Positions 1-9,483 of a stretch of DNA of 64,000 bases are shown one piece after another; within the stretch, counting starts at the first letter, position 1; the number at the start of each line of letters is the position of its first letter. The position numbers were made by a program, and so were the translations under genes. Below the pieces are notes generated by a model. It was not told the origin of the DNA. It saw only the letters and a program-made list of their open reading frames with translations, and searched no databases. The DNA is from Brucella pseudogrignonensis (GTDB lineage: Bacteria > Pseudomonadota > Alphaproteobacteria > Rhizobiales > Rhizobiaceae), in contig NZ_JAVLAT010000001.1 of assembly GCF_032190615.1 (NCBI RefSeq), forward strand, positions 1,930,501-1,994,500, given 5' to 3'.

Positions 1-1102
1 CTGCCTTGCCGTCGTACCGGATTGCTACCGGCAGGAAGTGATATTGAATGTCTGGATATTCGACGCCCGCTTTTGAACGCACGAAGGCGGCCGATTCAAA
101 ATGATTTGTTGCGCCGTCGCCGGTTTTAAAAAACAGCCATTCCGCGCCAATGCGGGCTTTCGAAAACATGTTGAGTTTGGAATAGAGCGTGATCGGCTGC
201 GTGCATTCTTGCTGGATATAAACTTCCAGATGGTCCTGCAGATTTTGCCCGACACCGGGGCGGTCGGCCACGACCTCAATGCCGTGTTCTTTCAGCTGCG
301 CAGCCGGGCCAATGCCTGAAAGCATCAGCAGCTTTGGTGAATTGATGGAGGATGCAGCGATGATGACTTCGCGACGTGCGCGGATGGTCGAGAAACTGCG
401 ACCCGCTTCGATTTCAACGCCGACTGCGCGCTTGCCTTCCATCACGATCTTGCGCGCTAAGCCTTTGACGAGCTTCACATTGGGTCGCTTGAGGGCTGGT
501 TTCAGATAGGCATTGGCCGCAGACCATCGACGTCCATTATGGATCGTCTGCTCCATCGGGCCAAAACCTTCCTGCTTCTCGCCGTTATAATCGTCGGTGA
601 CCTCGAATCCCGCTTGATTTCCGGCATCGACGAAGGCTTTGAACAGCGGATTGTCGCGGCGACCGCGCTGCACATGCAGCGGACCATTGGTGCCGCGCCA
701 GCCTTCCTGTCCGCCGTGCGAATTTTCCATCCGCTTGAAGTAGGGCAATACGTCCGCATAAGACCAGCCGCGTGCACCACTTTCCGACCAGTGATCATAA
801 TCGCGCGCATGACCGCGCACATAAACCATGCCGTTGATGGACGATGATCCGCCGACCACCTTACCGCGTGGTGTAACCAGACTGCGACCGCCGATATGCG
901 GCTCAGGTTCCGTCGAAAAGCCCCAGTCATAGGTTTCCATATTCATGGGGAAGGAAAGGGCGGCAGGCATCTGGATGAGCGGGCCGATATCCGGGCCACC
1001 ATATTCGATGACAATCACCGAGTGTCTGCCATCTTCTGACAGCCGATAGGCCATAGCCGAACCGGCCGAGCCGGAGCCGATAATAACGAAATCCGCTTCC
1101 AT
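1..1102 (-). CDS. betA: choline dehydrogenase BetA, 3' end outside the window
   Basis: FAD-dependent GMC oxidoreductase that oxidises choline to betaine aldehyde for osmoprotectant synthesis. I read about 367 codons from an ATG at 1102-1100, and the frame stays open to the left edge. The N-terminus has the dinucleotide-binding motif [16 protein letters not shown] at residues 6-21. It is followed by the GMC signature region [21 protein letters not shown] near residues 80-100. Only 2 bases separate it from the betI stop, so the two genes are co-transcribed. betB may follow outside the window. The family call is firm; choline specificity rests on the betI linkage. Confidence 0.93.
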   Translation of the reverse strand, partial: MEADFVIIGSGSAGSAMAYRLSEDGRHSVIVIEYGGPDIGPLIQMPAALSFPMNMETYDWGFSTEPEPHIGGRSLVTPRGKVVGGSSSINGMVYVRGHARDYDHWSESGARGWSYADVLPYFKRMENSHGGQEGWRGTNGPLHVQRGRRDNPLFKAFVDAGNQAGFEVTDDYNGEKQEGFGPMEQTIHNGRRWSAANAYLKPALKRPNVKLVKGLARKIVMEGKRAVGVEIEAGRSFSTIRARREVIIAASSINSPKLLMLSGIGPAAQLKEHGIEVVADRPGVGQNLQDHLEVYIQQECTQPITLYSKLNMFSKARIGAEWLFFKTGDGATNHFESAAFVRSKAGVEYPDIQYHFLPVAIRYDGKA

Positions 1103-1104
1103 CT

Positions 1105-1689
1105 TTATCTCTCCGCCGAAAGCTGAACAGCGATGTAATCTTCAATAAGCGCAATCGCCGATGCGGCATCAGGCGCGTCTGCACCAAGCGCGTGACGGAT
1201 GTAAAGCCCGTCAATCATCGCACCTGCACCCTCAGCAATACGGCTGGCGCGCTCGTGGGTGGTCAGCTGCTCCAGTGCATAGACGAAATTTGAATGGAGT
1301 CGGCGCGCATAAATGCGCAAAAGGCGCTTCGTATCTTCGGATTGCTGCGCATGAACATAGAAGGTCAGCCAGGCGGCAATCGTTTCCTGCGCAAACTGCG
1401 AGGCTGAAAAATTGACTGCGATAATAGCCGCAATGCGTTCGTGCGGCGTCTCTGTAAGCTTGATGGCCGCGTTTAAGTCGTGCCCCAGCTCACGCAGCAA
1501 ATGGCGCATTGTGGCCAGGATCAGCTTGTCTTTGCCACCAAAATAATGATGCGCAAGCGCAGGCGAAACGCCTGCTTCATGGGCAATTTGCGCAACTGTG
1601 ACATCAAGCGAACCACGTTGGCCGATTGTTTTGATCGTCGCATCGATAAGCTCGCGCCGCCGCTGAGGCTCCATCCCGATTTTGGGCAT
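1105..1689 (-). CDS. betI: TetR-family transcriptional repressor BetI
   Basis: Repressor of the choline-glycine betaine genes, released by choline. The 194-residue protein has a TetR helix-turn-helix in its first 60 residues ([18 protein letters not shown]) and an all-helical ligand domain after it. The N-terminus [18 protein letters not shown] matches the usual BetI start, so I prefer the ATG at 1689 over the one two codons upstream at 1695. It lies directly ahead of betA in the same transcript, and operator-like palindromes sit just upstream, which fits autoregulation. Confidence 0.92.
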   Translation of the reverse strand: MPKIGMEPQRRRELIDATIKTIGQRGSLDVTVAQIAHEAGVSPALAHHYFGGKDKLILATMRHLLRELGHDLNAAIKLTETPHERIAAIIAVNFSASQFAQETIAAWLTFYVHAQQSEDTKRLLRIYARRLHSNFVYALEQLTTHERASRIAEGAGAMIDGLYIRHALGADAPDAASAIALIEDYIAVQLSAER

Positions 1690-1712
1690 AATCATTATCC
1701 GCGTTGAGGTTT

Positions 1713-1751
1713 ATTGAGTTCAATTTTATCTTTGATTGACTGATCAATCAA
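1713..1751. promoter_or_regulatory. probable BetI operator region
   Basis: Two inverted repeats sharing the half-site ATTGA/TCAAT lie 24-62 bases upstream of betI. One is ATTGA-GT-TCAAT at 1713-1724; the other is TTGATTGA-CTGA-TCAATCAA at 1732-1751. Known BetI operators are AT-rich sequences with ATTGA/TCAAT-type arms, so these are the obvious binding sites. The region is shared with the divergent GreA/GreB-type gene at 1853. Confidence 0.65.
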
Positions 1752-1852
1752 TAAAAAATCTGAGGATGCTTCAATGACAGATTAAGCGTCTCTTGGAGCG
1801 TCTTCAAACTTGTGGGCTTGCGAGGAATGGCTGCTCTGCATACATTCAGATC

Positions 1853-2320
1853 ATGAGCAGAGCTTTCACAAAAGAACAGGACGACGCCCCAACCGATCTT
1901 GGCGAACGCCCGATTAGCCCGCATCGCAATCTCGTCACGCCTAACGGTTTGAAGATGATTGACGACGAGCTTGCGCGTCTGCAACGTGAACTGGCTGAGG
2001 CCAATGTCGCGGGCGAACGTTCCGCCATCGCGCGTCTTTCGCGTGATCTTCGTTATTGGACATCGCGTCGTGAAACCGCAGAACTATCTGTGCCAGAGGC
2101 AGACACCGATGTTGTGCGCTTTGGTATGACGGTCGAGCTGGAAAATCTTGATGATGGCGGTATGCGGGTTTGGACTATTGTCGGCGAAGACGAGGCAGAC
2201 CCCGCCAACGGCAAGATTTCCCACGTTTCGCCGGTCGCCATTATGCTTTTCGGCAAGCCGGTGGGCGATGTTTTGAAGATAAACGGCAAAGACTGGGAGA
2301 TTGTGGCTGCATCGGTGTGA
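1853..2320 (+). CDS. GreA/GreB-family transcription elongation factor
   Basis: 155-residue protein of the GreA/GreB family, which acts in the RNA polymerase secondary channel; many short relatives act instead as nucleoside-diphosphate-kinase regulators (Rnk type). An N-terminal helical stretch (residues 25-70, KMIDDELARLQREL then IARLSRDLRYW) suggests the coiled-coil finger. The C-terminal FKBP-like domain has the family pattern ISHVSPVAIMLFGKPVGD. The start is the ATG at 1853 (MSRAFTKE); the frame is open 20 codons further upstream. It converges on corA with one base between the stops. Confidence 0.85.
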   Translation: MSRAFTKEQDDAPTDLGERPISPHRNLVTPNGLKMIDDELARLQRELAEANVAGERSAIARLSRDLRYWTSRRETAELSVPEADTDVVRFGMTVELENLDDGGMRVWTIVGEDEADPANGKISHVSPVAIMLFGKPVGDVLKINGKDWEIVAASV

Positions 2321-2321
2321 T

Positions 2322-3314
2322 CTACAGCCACCCCTTCCTGCGGAAATAGAACAGCGGCAGCAAAGCCGAAGCGACCATAAGCCCAAGTGCCATCGGATAA
2401 CCCCATGGGGAGTTCAGCTCTGGCATGAACGAGAAGTTCATGCCGTAGATGGATGCCACAAGTGTCGGAGGCATGAAGCCCACTGCCGCGACCGAGAATA
2501 TCTTGATGATCGCGTTCTGCTCGACCGAAATGAGCCCGACGATCGTATCAAGCAGGAATGTGACCTTGTTGGACAGAAAATCCACATAGGCAACGAGTGA
2601 CTGTGCATCGCGTTCGAGTGATTTGATCCAGGAACGCGTATCTTTCTTGGTAGCAACCGGGCTGTTGATTGCAGAGAGATACACTAACATTCGGCTGACA
2701 CCTGCCAGGCTTTCCCGCATGCGCGATAGAAATGTTCCCTGTCCACCGATCTGTGTGAGAATGTTTCTGAAATCCTCAGTTGTCATCGGCCTTGCCTTGG
2801 GCTGGCGACGATAGATCGAGTGCGATGCCGCATCGATTTTGCCCGCAACGCCTTCCAGAATATCTGCCAGCCGATTGGTGGTCGCCTCAATGATGCCGAG
2901 CATGATGGATAGGCCGGAGCACTTGATGGGAATTAAGCCATTTCCGGGCTTCGTCGCGCGTGTGATATAGATGCTGACAGATTTGGGATTGGCATAACGC
3001 ACAGTCACGAGGCGCTGCCCGTTGATGATAAACGTCACGGGAGCCAGTTCTCGATGATCAAGATCGACAGCATGAAGAATGGGCACAGTCAGATATTGCG
3101 CACCGTTCTCCATGTAAAAGCGGCTCGATTCTTCAATCTCCGTCATATCTTCGCGGGTGGGGATTGAAATGCCGGTCCATGCTTCAACGATGTGATCTTC
3201 ATTGACGCCGGGTGCGAGCAAGTCAATCCAGATGACGTTATCGGGTAGTGGCGTTCCAGGTTCAACCTCGACGCGCTCGAGATGGTCTCCGTTAAGGCAA
3301 TAAAGATTGATCAT
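2322..3314 (-). CDS. corA: CorA-family magnesium/cobalt transporter
   Basis: Inner-membrane divalent cation channel. The 330-residue protein has a long cytoplasmic domain and two C-terminal membrane segments, with the diagnostic YGMNF motif after the first (VASIYGMNFSFMPELNSPWG). It ends in a basic tail, FYFRRKGWL. The start MINLYCLNG at 3314 gives the usual family N-terminus; an in-frame ATG at 3356 would add 14 residues and lacks a clear ribosome binding site. Confidence 0.92.
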   Translation of the reverse strand: MINLYCLNGDHLERVEVEPGTPLPDNVIWIDLLAPGVNEDHIVEAWTGISIPTREDMTEIEESSRFYMENGAQYLTVPILHAVDLDHRELAPVTFIINGQRLVTVRYANPKSVSIYITRATKPGNGLIPIKCSGLSIMLGIIEATTNRLADILEGVAGKIDAASHSIYRRQPKARPMTTEDFRNILTQIGGQGTFLSRMRESLAGVSRMLVYLSAINSPVATKKDTRSWIKSLERDAQSLVAYVDFLSNKVTFLLDTIVGLISVEQNAIIKIFSVAAVGFMPPTLVASIYGMNFSFMPELNSPWGYPMALGLMVASALLPLFYFRRKGWL

Positions 3315-3492
3315 GCTACACCCGATTGCGAAGTCTGGAATTTCATCAGCCACCATGCGTTAAAAATGTTAACGGAATGCGGCAAACGGCGTTCTAACGC
3401 GATTTATCACAATGTTTAAACACTTGCGCCAGCCGTACGATGTAGTACACCGCCTGTCATGTCATAAGATTGAGATGAAAGGTGCAGGCGTT

Positions 3493-4761
3493 ATGAGCCA
3501 CACAACTCCTGCGGCAGAGATTCCACTCGTTGATGCTGAAATTGATAGCGTGCCGCAGCCGCCAGAACCGGAAAGGCAGAGCAGAGCCCTGCGTGTTCTT
3601 CTTGGTCTGAGCCTCGTTCTGATTGCAGCAAATCTCCGACCCGTTTTCTCAAGTGTGTCCGTTCTGCTTCCCGAAATTATTGAAGCGACGGGTATGTCTG
3701 GTGTTGGGGCTGGTGTTCTCACAACCCTGCCAGTGGTTTGTCTTGGCCTCTTTGCTCCTTTTGCACCACGTCTCGCGCAGCGGTTTGGTGCGGAACGTGT
3801 TTTGTTGTTCGTGCTCATTGTCCTCACCATCGGCACGGCTCTGCGTGGAATTGGCAGTTCAGCTGCACTTTATCTGGGGGCGGCACTGGCAGGCGCGGCG
3901 ATTGCAACAGGCAATGTGCTGTTGCCAGGCCTGGTCAAGCGCGACTTTCCAAAGACGGCCGCCATTATGACCGGCCTCTACACAATGGCGCTGTGTGGTG
4001 GTGCGGCGGCAGCGGCTGGTTTTACAATCCCCATCGAACACATGCTGGGCGATTCATGGAGCTTAGCGCTCGCCTTCTGGGCAATTCCGGCGGCGCTGGT
4101 GTTTGCGCTCTGGCTGCCGCAGGCCTTGCGGGTAAATCATAATGTGGCGCATTCCGGGTTTAAGGTAAAAGGTCTCTGGAAAGACAGGCTTGCATGGCAG
4201 GTAACGCTGTTCATGGGGCTGCAATCATCCACCGCTTATATCGTTTTTGGATGGCTTGCACCGATCTTACGGGAACGGGGTCTGTCTGCGACGGCTGCCG
4301 GTGGCCTGGTTTCCTTCTCGATTATGGCGCAGGTTATAACCTGTCTGGCCGTTCCGTCGATTGCTACGCGTCAGAAGAACCAGAGCCTTTTGAATGTTAT
4401 CCTTTGTATGAGTGCTGCCTTGCCACTCATCGGTTTCCTTTACCTGCCGCAATGGAGTTTCTGGGCTCTCGCGACGATCCAGGGCATCGGACAGGGTGGG
4501 CTGATTGCCGCTGCCATGATGGTCATCGTGCTGCGGGCGCCCGATTCGCATACGGCGGCACATTTATCAGGAATGGCGCAATGTGTCGGTTATACGCTTG
4601 CCGCCATAGGGCCGTTGATTGTCGGTGTAATCCACAGCGCGACAGGCAGCTTCGCAGCCTGCGGCATTTTCTTTGCTCTTCTGGGGGCGGGGGCCGCCTT
4701 TAATGGCTGGGGCGCTGGACGCGCACAGCATGTGGGTGTGACACTGATCAAAGAAAAATAG
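3493..4761 (+). CDS. MFS transporter, CynX/NimT type
   Basis: 422-residue major facilitator with about 12 hydrophobic segments. The first loop, with LIAANLRPVFSSVSVLLPEI, is typical of the CynX/NimT branch (cyanate and nitroimidazole transporter relatives). The substrate cannot be read from sequence. The ATG at 3493 (MSHTTPAAE) is preferred; the frame is open upstream to 3412 but that part has no membrane-protein character. It is followed at once by a strong intrinsic terminator. Confidence 0.85.
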   Translation: MSHTTPAAEIPLVDAEIDSVPQPPEPERQSRALRVLLGLSLVLIAANLRPVFSSVSVLLPEIIEATGMSGVGAGVLTTLPVVCLGLFAPFAPRLAQRFGAERVLLFVLIVLTIGTALRGIGSSAALYLGAALAGAAIATGNVLLPGLVKRDFPKTAAIMTGLYTMALCGGAAAAAGFTIPIEHMLGDSWSLALAFWAIPAALVFALWLPQALRVNHNVAHSGFKVKGLWKDRLAWQVTLFMGLQSSTAYIVFGWLAPILRERGLSATAAGGLVSFSIMAQVITCLAVPSIATRQKNQSLLNVILCMSAALPLIGFLYLPQWSFWALATIQGIGQGGLIAAAMMVIVLRAPDSHTAAHLSGMAQCVGYTLAAIGPLIVGVIHSATGSFAACGIFFALLGAGAAFNGWGAGRAQHVGVTLIKEK

Positions 4762-4788
4762 AAAAAGCCCCGGAAACCGGGGCTTTTT
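4762..4788. terminator. bidirectional intrinsic terminator
   Basis: A perfect 12-bp stem (AAAAAGCCCCGG / CCGGGGCTTTTT) with an AAA loop lies between the MFS gene and the convergent DUF2267-like gene, and has a T-run on both strands. Confidence 0.92.
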
Positions 4789-4804
4789 ACTGAGCTATTA
4801 AAGT

Positions 4805-5167
4805 CTAGATGAACTGACCAAGGCCGGGAATTGAGCCGATTACGGCATCGACTGGTTCATTGCCAGCTTTTTCCTTGGCGAAACGGATGGTTTCTTTGGC
4901 AACGCCGGATATCTCACCCATGCCGAGACCTGCGCTCATCAATTGTGAGCCAAGGCCCATCACGCCGCCCATCAGACCTGACAGAAAACCTCCGCCCTTA
5001 ACCTGCGAAATCGCTTCTTCCGCACCCGGAAAAGCTGCCAGCAGTTGCTGAACCTTATCGGCTGGGCCTTCTTTTTGCAGAAATGCCAAAATCATACCGA
5101 CGGCCTTTTCTGCCGTTGCTGCATCAATGCCAACATTGGAGGTGATGCGCGCGATCAGTTCTTCCAT
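4805..5167 (-). CDS. DUF2267-like small protein
   Basis: 120-residue protein with an N-terminal helical part (MEELIARITSNVGI, then ATAEKAVGMILAFLQKEGP) like DUF2267 proteins. It has a glycine-rich middle (GGGFLSGLMGGVMGLGSQLM) and a C-terminus ending SIPGLGQFI. No enzyme motif is visible. The ATG at 5167 has GGGAGAG about 4 bases upstream; an ORF open further upstream is not coding in character. Divergent from the HerA-like gene. The family call is from memory of similar proteins; function unknown. Confidence 0.75.
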   Translation of the reverse strand: MEELIARITSNVGIDAATAEKAVGMILAFLQKEGPADKVQQLLAAFPGAEEAISQVKGGGFLSGLMGGVMGLGSQLMSAGLGMGEISGVAKETIRFAKEKAGNEPVDAVIGSIPGLGQFI

Positions 5168-5373
5168 GAGACTCTCCCGAAATATCTTACGTTTACGTAA
5201 TATGCATTGTCGTGGGCGCTTTGCAAGTATTCCTGAGCTAAAATCTGCGGAATCTGTCTTTAACAAAAGCTGGAAATTAAGCCTGGATACGGAATTAAGC
5301 GTTATCGTTGTTGCGCGACGGTGCTGCTGGTATATCGTATTGTAAGCAAACCTTTTACGGAGCGACATGGCTG

Positions 5374-6888
5374 ATGACCGCCGATGATGCAATTTTTCTT
5401 GGTGCAAGCCGCAAACCAGATGATTCCTATCAGCAGCCAGAATATCTGGCTTTGAAATATGGGAACAGGCATGGGCTTGTAACCGGCGCAACCGGCACGG
5501 GTAAGACAGTTACTTTGCAGGTGTTGGCTGAGAGCTTTTCTGCCGCTGGTGTTCCGGTTTTCTGTGCTGATATTAAGAGCGATCTTTCCGGCATTGCCGC
5601 GCCCGGCGAGGCGAACGAAAATCTCACCAAACGCGCTGAAGAAGTTGAACTCAATCCTTATGAGCTGCGTGCTTCGCCTGTTATTTTTTGGGATATTTTC
5701 GGCGAAAAGGGACATCCGGTTCGCGCTACCATTTCCGAGATGGGGCCTTTGCTGCTCTCGCGCCTGATGAACCTGACGGATGCTCAGGAAGGCGTGCTCA
5801 ATGTTGCCTTCCGTCTTGCCGATGAAGAAGGTTTGCTGCTGCTGGACCTGAAAGATTTGCAGGCAATCCTCGCAGAAATGGCAGAGCGTTCGGTGGAGCT
5901 TTCGGCAAAATATGGTAACGTCAACAAAGCTTCTGTTGGTGCTATCCAGCGCTCATTGCTGGTTCTTGATCAGCAGGGGGGGACCAAGTTCTTTGGTGAG
6001 CCAGCATTGCGTATTTCTGATCTGATGCGCACAACAACGGATGGCCGTGGTGTGATCAGTGTGCTTGCCGCTGACAAGCTGATGATGAGTCCGCGCCTTT
6101 ATTCGACATTCCTGCTGTGGCTTATGTCCGAGCTGTTCGAGGAACTGCCTGAAGTGGGCGACCCCGACAAGCCGCGTCTCGTCTTCTTCTTTGACGAAGC
6201 GCATTTGTTGTTTGACGAGGCACCGAAAGCACTTGTTGATCGAGTTGAGCAGGTTGTTCGCCTGATCCGATCCAAGGGGGTCGGCGTTTATTTTGTGACG
6301 CAGAATCCGCTTGATGTGCCTGAAACCGTGTTGGCACAGCTTGGCAATCGCGTTCAGCACGCGCTTCGCGCTTACACGCCACGCGAAACAAACGCAGTGA
6401 AGACGGCCGCCGATACGTTCCGCCCAAATCCTGATTTCAAAACCTATGAGGCGATCACCAATCTTTCGACGGGTGAAGCGCTGGTCTCGACTTTACAGGC
6501 CAAGGGTGTGCCTTCGATGGTGCAGCGGACCTTGATCCGCCCTCCATCATCGCAGATTGGGCCTCTGTCAGCGGAAGCGCGTGCGAGAATTATCGCTGCA
6601 AGCCCGGTTGCCGGTCAATACGATCAGGCTGTGGACCGGGATTCTGCCTTTGAAATGCTGGCGCGCAAAGCGCAGGCCTCGGCAGATGCAAAGCAAACCG
6701 CCAAAGAAGAGGAATCTGGCCAGGGCGGCGGAATTCTTGGTGAAATTATGGGGACTGCATTCGGAACGGGACGCCGTTCGGGTCGCCAGACAGTAGCCGA
6801 AACGGCGATGAAGTCTGTCGTGCGTTCGGTGAGCACATCATTGGGCCGCGCGCTGGTGCGTGGAATCTTAGGAAGTTTCAAACGCTGA
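5374..6888 (+). CDS. HerA-like DNA-translocating ATPase (DUF853/YjgR family)
   Basis: 504-residue ATPase of the HerA/FtsK superfamily. Walker A GATGTGKT is at residues 38-45 and Walker B LVFFFDEAHLLFD near residue 270. The string YFVTQNPLDVPETVLAQLGNRVQHALRAYTP follows, carrying the sensor and arginine region of the DUF853 group. A low-complexity C-terminus is rich in Gly, Gln and Lys. The ATG at 5374 (MTADDAIFLG) is chosen because the frame upstream lacks family similarity. The cellular role is not established; it stands alone, without a NurA-type nuclease partner. Confidence 0.9.
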   Translation: MTADDAIFLGASRKPDDSYQQPEYLALKYGNRHGLVTGATGTGKTVTLQVLAESFSAAGVPVFCADIKSDLSGIAAPGEANENLTKRAEEVELNPYELRASPVIFWDIFGEKGHPVRATISEMGPLLLSRLMNLTDAQEGVLNVAFRLADEEGLLLLDLKDLQAILAEMAERSVELSAKYGNVNKASVGAIQRSLLVLDQQGGTKFFGEPALRISDLMRTTTDGRGVISVLAADKLMMSPRLYSTFLLWLMSELFEELPEVGDPDKPRLVFFFDEAHLLFDEAPKALVDRVEQVVRLIRSKGVGVYFVTQNPLDVPETVLAQLGNRVQHALRAYTPRETNAVKTAADTFRPNPDFKTYEAITNLSTGEALVSTLQAKGVPSMVQRTLIRPPSSQIGPLSAEARARIIAASPVAGQYDQAVDRDSAFEMLARKAQASADAKQTAKEEESGQGGGILGEIMGTAFGTGRRSGRQTVAETAMKSVVRSVSTSLGRALVRGILGSFKR

Positions 6889-6909
6889 TAGATAGCGTAA
6901 TGAGAATAG

Positions 6910-6937
6910 AAAAAGCCCCGGATTTCCGGGGCTTTTT
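6910..6937. terminator. bidirectional intrinsic terminator
   Basis: A 12-bp GC-rich stem (AAAAAGCCCCGG / CCGGGGCTTTTT) with a 4-base loop and T-runs on both strands separates the convergent HerA-like and L,D-transpeptidase genes. Its arms are nearly identical to those of the terminator at 4762-4788. Confidence 0.92.
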
Positions 6938-6960
6938 TAATAATTATCGCAAAATGCAGA

Positions 6961-7677
6961 TTACATAACCAGAATAGGCGATTTTGGCGGAACGCGATTA
7001 TAAAGGTCGATAATGTCCTGGTTCAACAGGCGCACGCAGCCAGACGAAACTGCCTTGCCGATTGACCACCATTCAGGATTGCCATGCAGGCGGTAGATGG
7101 TGTCTTTGCCATCTTTGAAGATATAAAGCGCGCGGGCGCCGAGCGGGTTCTTGAGACCCGGAGCCATACCGCCATTGCGCGAGCTGTATGGTTCGAGTTC
7201 TGGCTGGCGAGCAACCATCTCATCCGGTGGTGTCCAGCGTGGCCATTCGCGCTTATACTGAATGACTGCGCGGCCTGACCAAGCAAAGCCATCGCGTCCA
7301 ATGCCGACGCCGTAGCGCATTGCCTGACCATTGCCGAGTACCAGATAAAGGAAACGGTTGGTTGTATCGACAACGATGGTGCCCGGCATTTCGCCTGTCG
7401 GATCCTGAACGACCTGACGCAGATAGCGCTTGTCCATTTTCTGGATCGGAATAGCAGGGAGCTGATAGCCGTTGTCTTCAACAGCTGCATACATGGATGC
7501 CCAGCTTCCATAGGAAGAATCGACACTGGCTTGTGGTGTCCGATTAATCGGATTGCCATTGGCATCAACATCGACGATTGGAACATTCTGCCCCAACTGA
7601 GCACAACCGGCGAGGCCGGCCGCCGCTGTTGCTGTCATGGCCGTTAGAAAAGAACGGCGGGTAAGGGTCGTTTGCAT
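6961..7677 (-). CDS. L,D-transpeptidase (YkuD family), secreted
   Basis: 238-residue periplasmic L,D-transpeptidase that crosslinks peptidoglycan or attaches proteins to it. The N-terminus carries a twin-arginine-like RRSFLTAMTATAAAGLAGC signal with a possible lipobox (LAGC, cysteine 25). The catalytic YkuD signature is clear: HGNPEWWSIGKAVSSGCVR, with cysteine near residue 215. Rhizobial outer-membrane attachment to peptidoglycan uses such enzymes, but the substrate here is inferred only from the family. Confidence 0.92.
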   Translation of the reverse strand: MQTTLTRRSFLTAMTATAAAGLAGCAQLGQNVPIVDVDANGNPINRTPQASVDSSYGSWASMYAAVEDNGYQLPAIPIQKMDKRYLRQVVQDPTGEMPGTIVVDTTNRFLYLVLGNGQAMRYGVGIGRDGFAWSGRAVIQYKREWPRWTPPDEMVARQPELEPYSSRNGGMAPGLKNPLGARALYIFKDGKDTIYRLHGNPEWWSIGKAVSSGCVRLLNQDIIDLYNRVPPKSPILVM

Positions 7678-7955
7678 ATGAAAACCAGATTGGTGACGGG
7701 AGGGGTGTTAGATACAACGGTTAGGGTTAATGAAGTGCGACTATTCCTTGTAATAGTCGCGAATTCCGCGGTGATAACGAGTTCGACTACATTTAGTTGC
7801 GGGCAAAACGCCCGATAAATGTGGCCTCTCGCCGTTTATAATAAGGCCTAAACATGGCTAAAGCGCCGTAAGGTATGCCGTGTTGCCGTTGCGACACAAT
7901 TTTAGCCGCAACAGACGGTTGTTCAGCCTGCGGGTTATTCAAGTTTTAGTGATAT
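7678..7955. other. intergenic region without recognised features
   Basis: 278 bases between the start of the L,D-transpeptidase gene and the stop of the haloacid dehalogenase gene. It should hold the transpeptidase promoter. I see no convincing ORF, strong hairpin or RNA gene. Confidence 0.5.
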
Positions 7956-8612
7956 TCAATCCAGTAGCTGTAGACTCGGCAAAATAAGCGCAGGCGGATA
8001 CTGCTTATATTCGTCCGGTTGGTTGGATCGGTTAATCCATACGGCGCGCATGCCGAATCGTGCAGCTCCTGCAACATCCCAGCGATTGGATGATTGGAAT
8101 GAGATTGCTGATGGGTAAAGCCGCCATTGCATCGTCATAAGTTCATAGACCGAAGGCGATGTTTTGTAGCGCTTTACGCTATCAGCGGAGATGACATCAT
8201 CAAGCAGCACATCCAGCGCGGAGGATTTGACAGCAGCCTCGAGCATTTTGGGTGAACCGTTGGAGAGAATAGCTAATCGGGCGCCCCGGCTTTTGAGGCT
8301 TTTCAACGCGGCTGGCACTTCCGGGTAGCAATCAAGCTTCCAATAGGCTTCCAGCAAATCACTACGCAGCGCTTTATCGACTGACGGATAACGCGCAAAG
8401 GCGAAATCCAGCGCGTCTTCTGTAAGTTTCCAGAAATCCCGATATTCGCCCATCAGGCTCAGTGTCCATGAATATTCGAGCTGTTTTGTCCGCCAAAGCA
8501 GAGAAAACGCAGCGCCGTCTTGCCCCGCTTTATCCTCATATCTGCGCACAGCGGAATGCACATCAAACAATGTGCCATACGCGTCGAAAACATAAGAACT
8601 GTAGGACAACAT
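7956..8612 (-). CDS. haloacid dehalogenase, type II
   Basis: 218-residue HAD-superfamily hydrolase of the L-2-haloacid dehalogenase type. The nucleophile motif FDAYGTLFD places the catalytic aspartate at residue 10. Motif II (AILSNGSP) and the lysine motif (SVKRYKTSPSVYEL) follow in order. The ATG at 8612 has GGAG 5 bases upstream. Type II members often act on other small phosphorylated or halogenated acids, so the substrate is open. Divergent from sodB. Confidence 0.87.
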   Translation of the reverse strand: MLSYSSYVFDAYGTLFDVHSAVRRYEDKAGQDGAAFSLLWRTKQLEYSWTLSLMGEYRDFWKLTEDALDFAFARYPSVDKALRSDLLEAYWKLDCYPEVPAALKSLKSRGARLAILSNGSPKMLEAAVKSSALDVLLDDVISADSVKRYKTSPSVYELMTMQWRLYPSAISFQSSNRWDVAGAARFGMRAVWINRSNQPDEYKQYPPALILPSLQLLD

Positions 8613-8837
8613 TTTTCTCCGTTCGTGCATCAATCTCAAAAAAAGTAAAGTGAACCCTATCCTCATGCATTTTCAATAAAAATTCATTGATTTGGTGGGT
8701 GAATTTAGAAAATGCGCCATTGCCGCATGCGACGTTGCGGCCTATGTAGGTTGCGCACGCAAGTTTTAGGGCATGTGTTCGCACTGCCCATGGTCAGCTG
8801 CTCAAGGTAAGCTGAAAGACACAAGAGGAGAGTTCCG

Positions 8838-9434
8838 ATGGCCTTTGAACTGCCCGCCCTTCCGTACGATTATGACGCACTTGCTCCGTTCATGTCGCGC
8901 GAAACGCTCGAATTCCACCACGACAAACACCATCAGGCTTATGTTACCAATGGTAACAAGCTGCTCGAAGGTTCCGGCCTTGAAGGCAAAAGCCTTGAAG
9001 AGGTCGTGAAGGAAAGCTTCGGTAAGAATCAGGCGCTCTTCAACAATGCCGGTCAGCACTACAACCATCTCCATTTCTGGAACTGGATGAAAAAAGACGG
9101 CGGCGGCAAGAAGCTGCCAGGTAAGCTTGAAAAGGCTGTTGAGTCCGATCTCGGCGGATACGACAAGTTCCGCGAAGATTTCATTGCGGCTGGCGCTGGT
9201 CAGTTTGGTTCGGGCTGGGCATGGCTGTCTGTTAAGAACGGCAAGCTCGAAATCTCGAAGACCGCAAACGGCGAAAGCCCGCTGGTACATGGCGCAACGC
9301 CAATCCTCGGCGTCGACGTATGGGAGCATTCCTACTACATCGATTACCGCAATGCGCGCCCTAAGTACCTTGAAGCTTTCGTTGATAGCCTCGTGAACTG
9401 GGATTACGTGCTCGAGCTTTACGAAAAGGCATAA
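8838..9434 (+). CDS. sodB: superoxide dismutase, Fe-type
   Basis: 198-residue cytoplasmic Fe/Mn-family superoxide dismutase. Expected metal ligands are H27 (EFHHDKHHQAY), H77 (NNAGQHYNH), and D and H near 160 and 164 (DVWEHSYYIDYRNARP). The active-site glutamine sits in the NNAGQ segment and the region before DVWEH reads ATPILGV without the Mn-type glutamine, which favours iron. The ribosome binding site AGAGGAGAG precedes the ATG. A strong terminator follows. Confidence 0.95.
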   Translation: MAFELPALPYDYDALAPFMSRETLEFHHDKHHQAYVTNGNKLLEGSGLEGKSLEEVVKESFGKNQALFNNAGQHYNHLHFWNWMKKDGGGKKLPGKLEKAVESDLGGYDKFREDFIAAGAGQFGSGWAWLSVKNGKLEISKTANGESPLVHGATPILGVDVWEHSYYIDYRNARPKYLEAFVDSLVNWDYVLELYEKA

Positions 9435-9459
9435 TTGCCGTTTCTTCGTGATCTGAGAG

Positions 9460-9483
9460 AACCCCGCGTAAGCGGGGTTTTTC
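9460..9483 (+). terminator. sodB intrinsic terminator
   Basis: An 8-bp stem AACCCCGC/GCGGGGTT with a GTAA loop, followed by a T-run, lies 26 bases after the sodB stop. Confidence 0.92.

Noticed and set aside
502..930. A 142-codon minus-strand ORF
   Set aside because: It is a shadow of betA in another frame. The true betA frame is open from 1102 to the left edge and carries GMC motifs.
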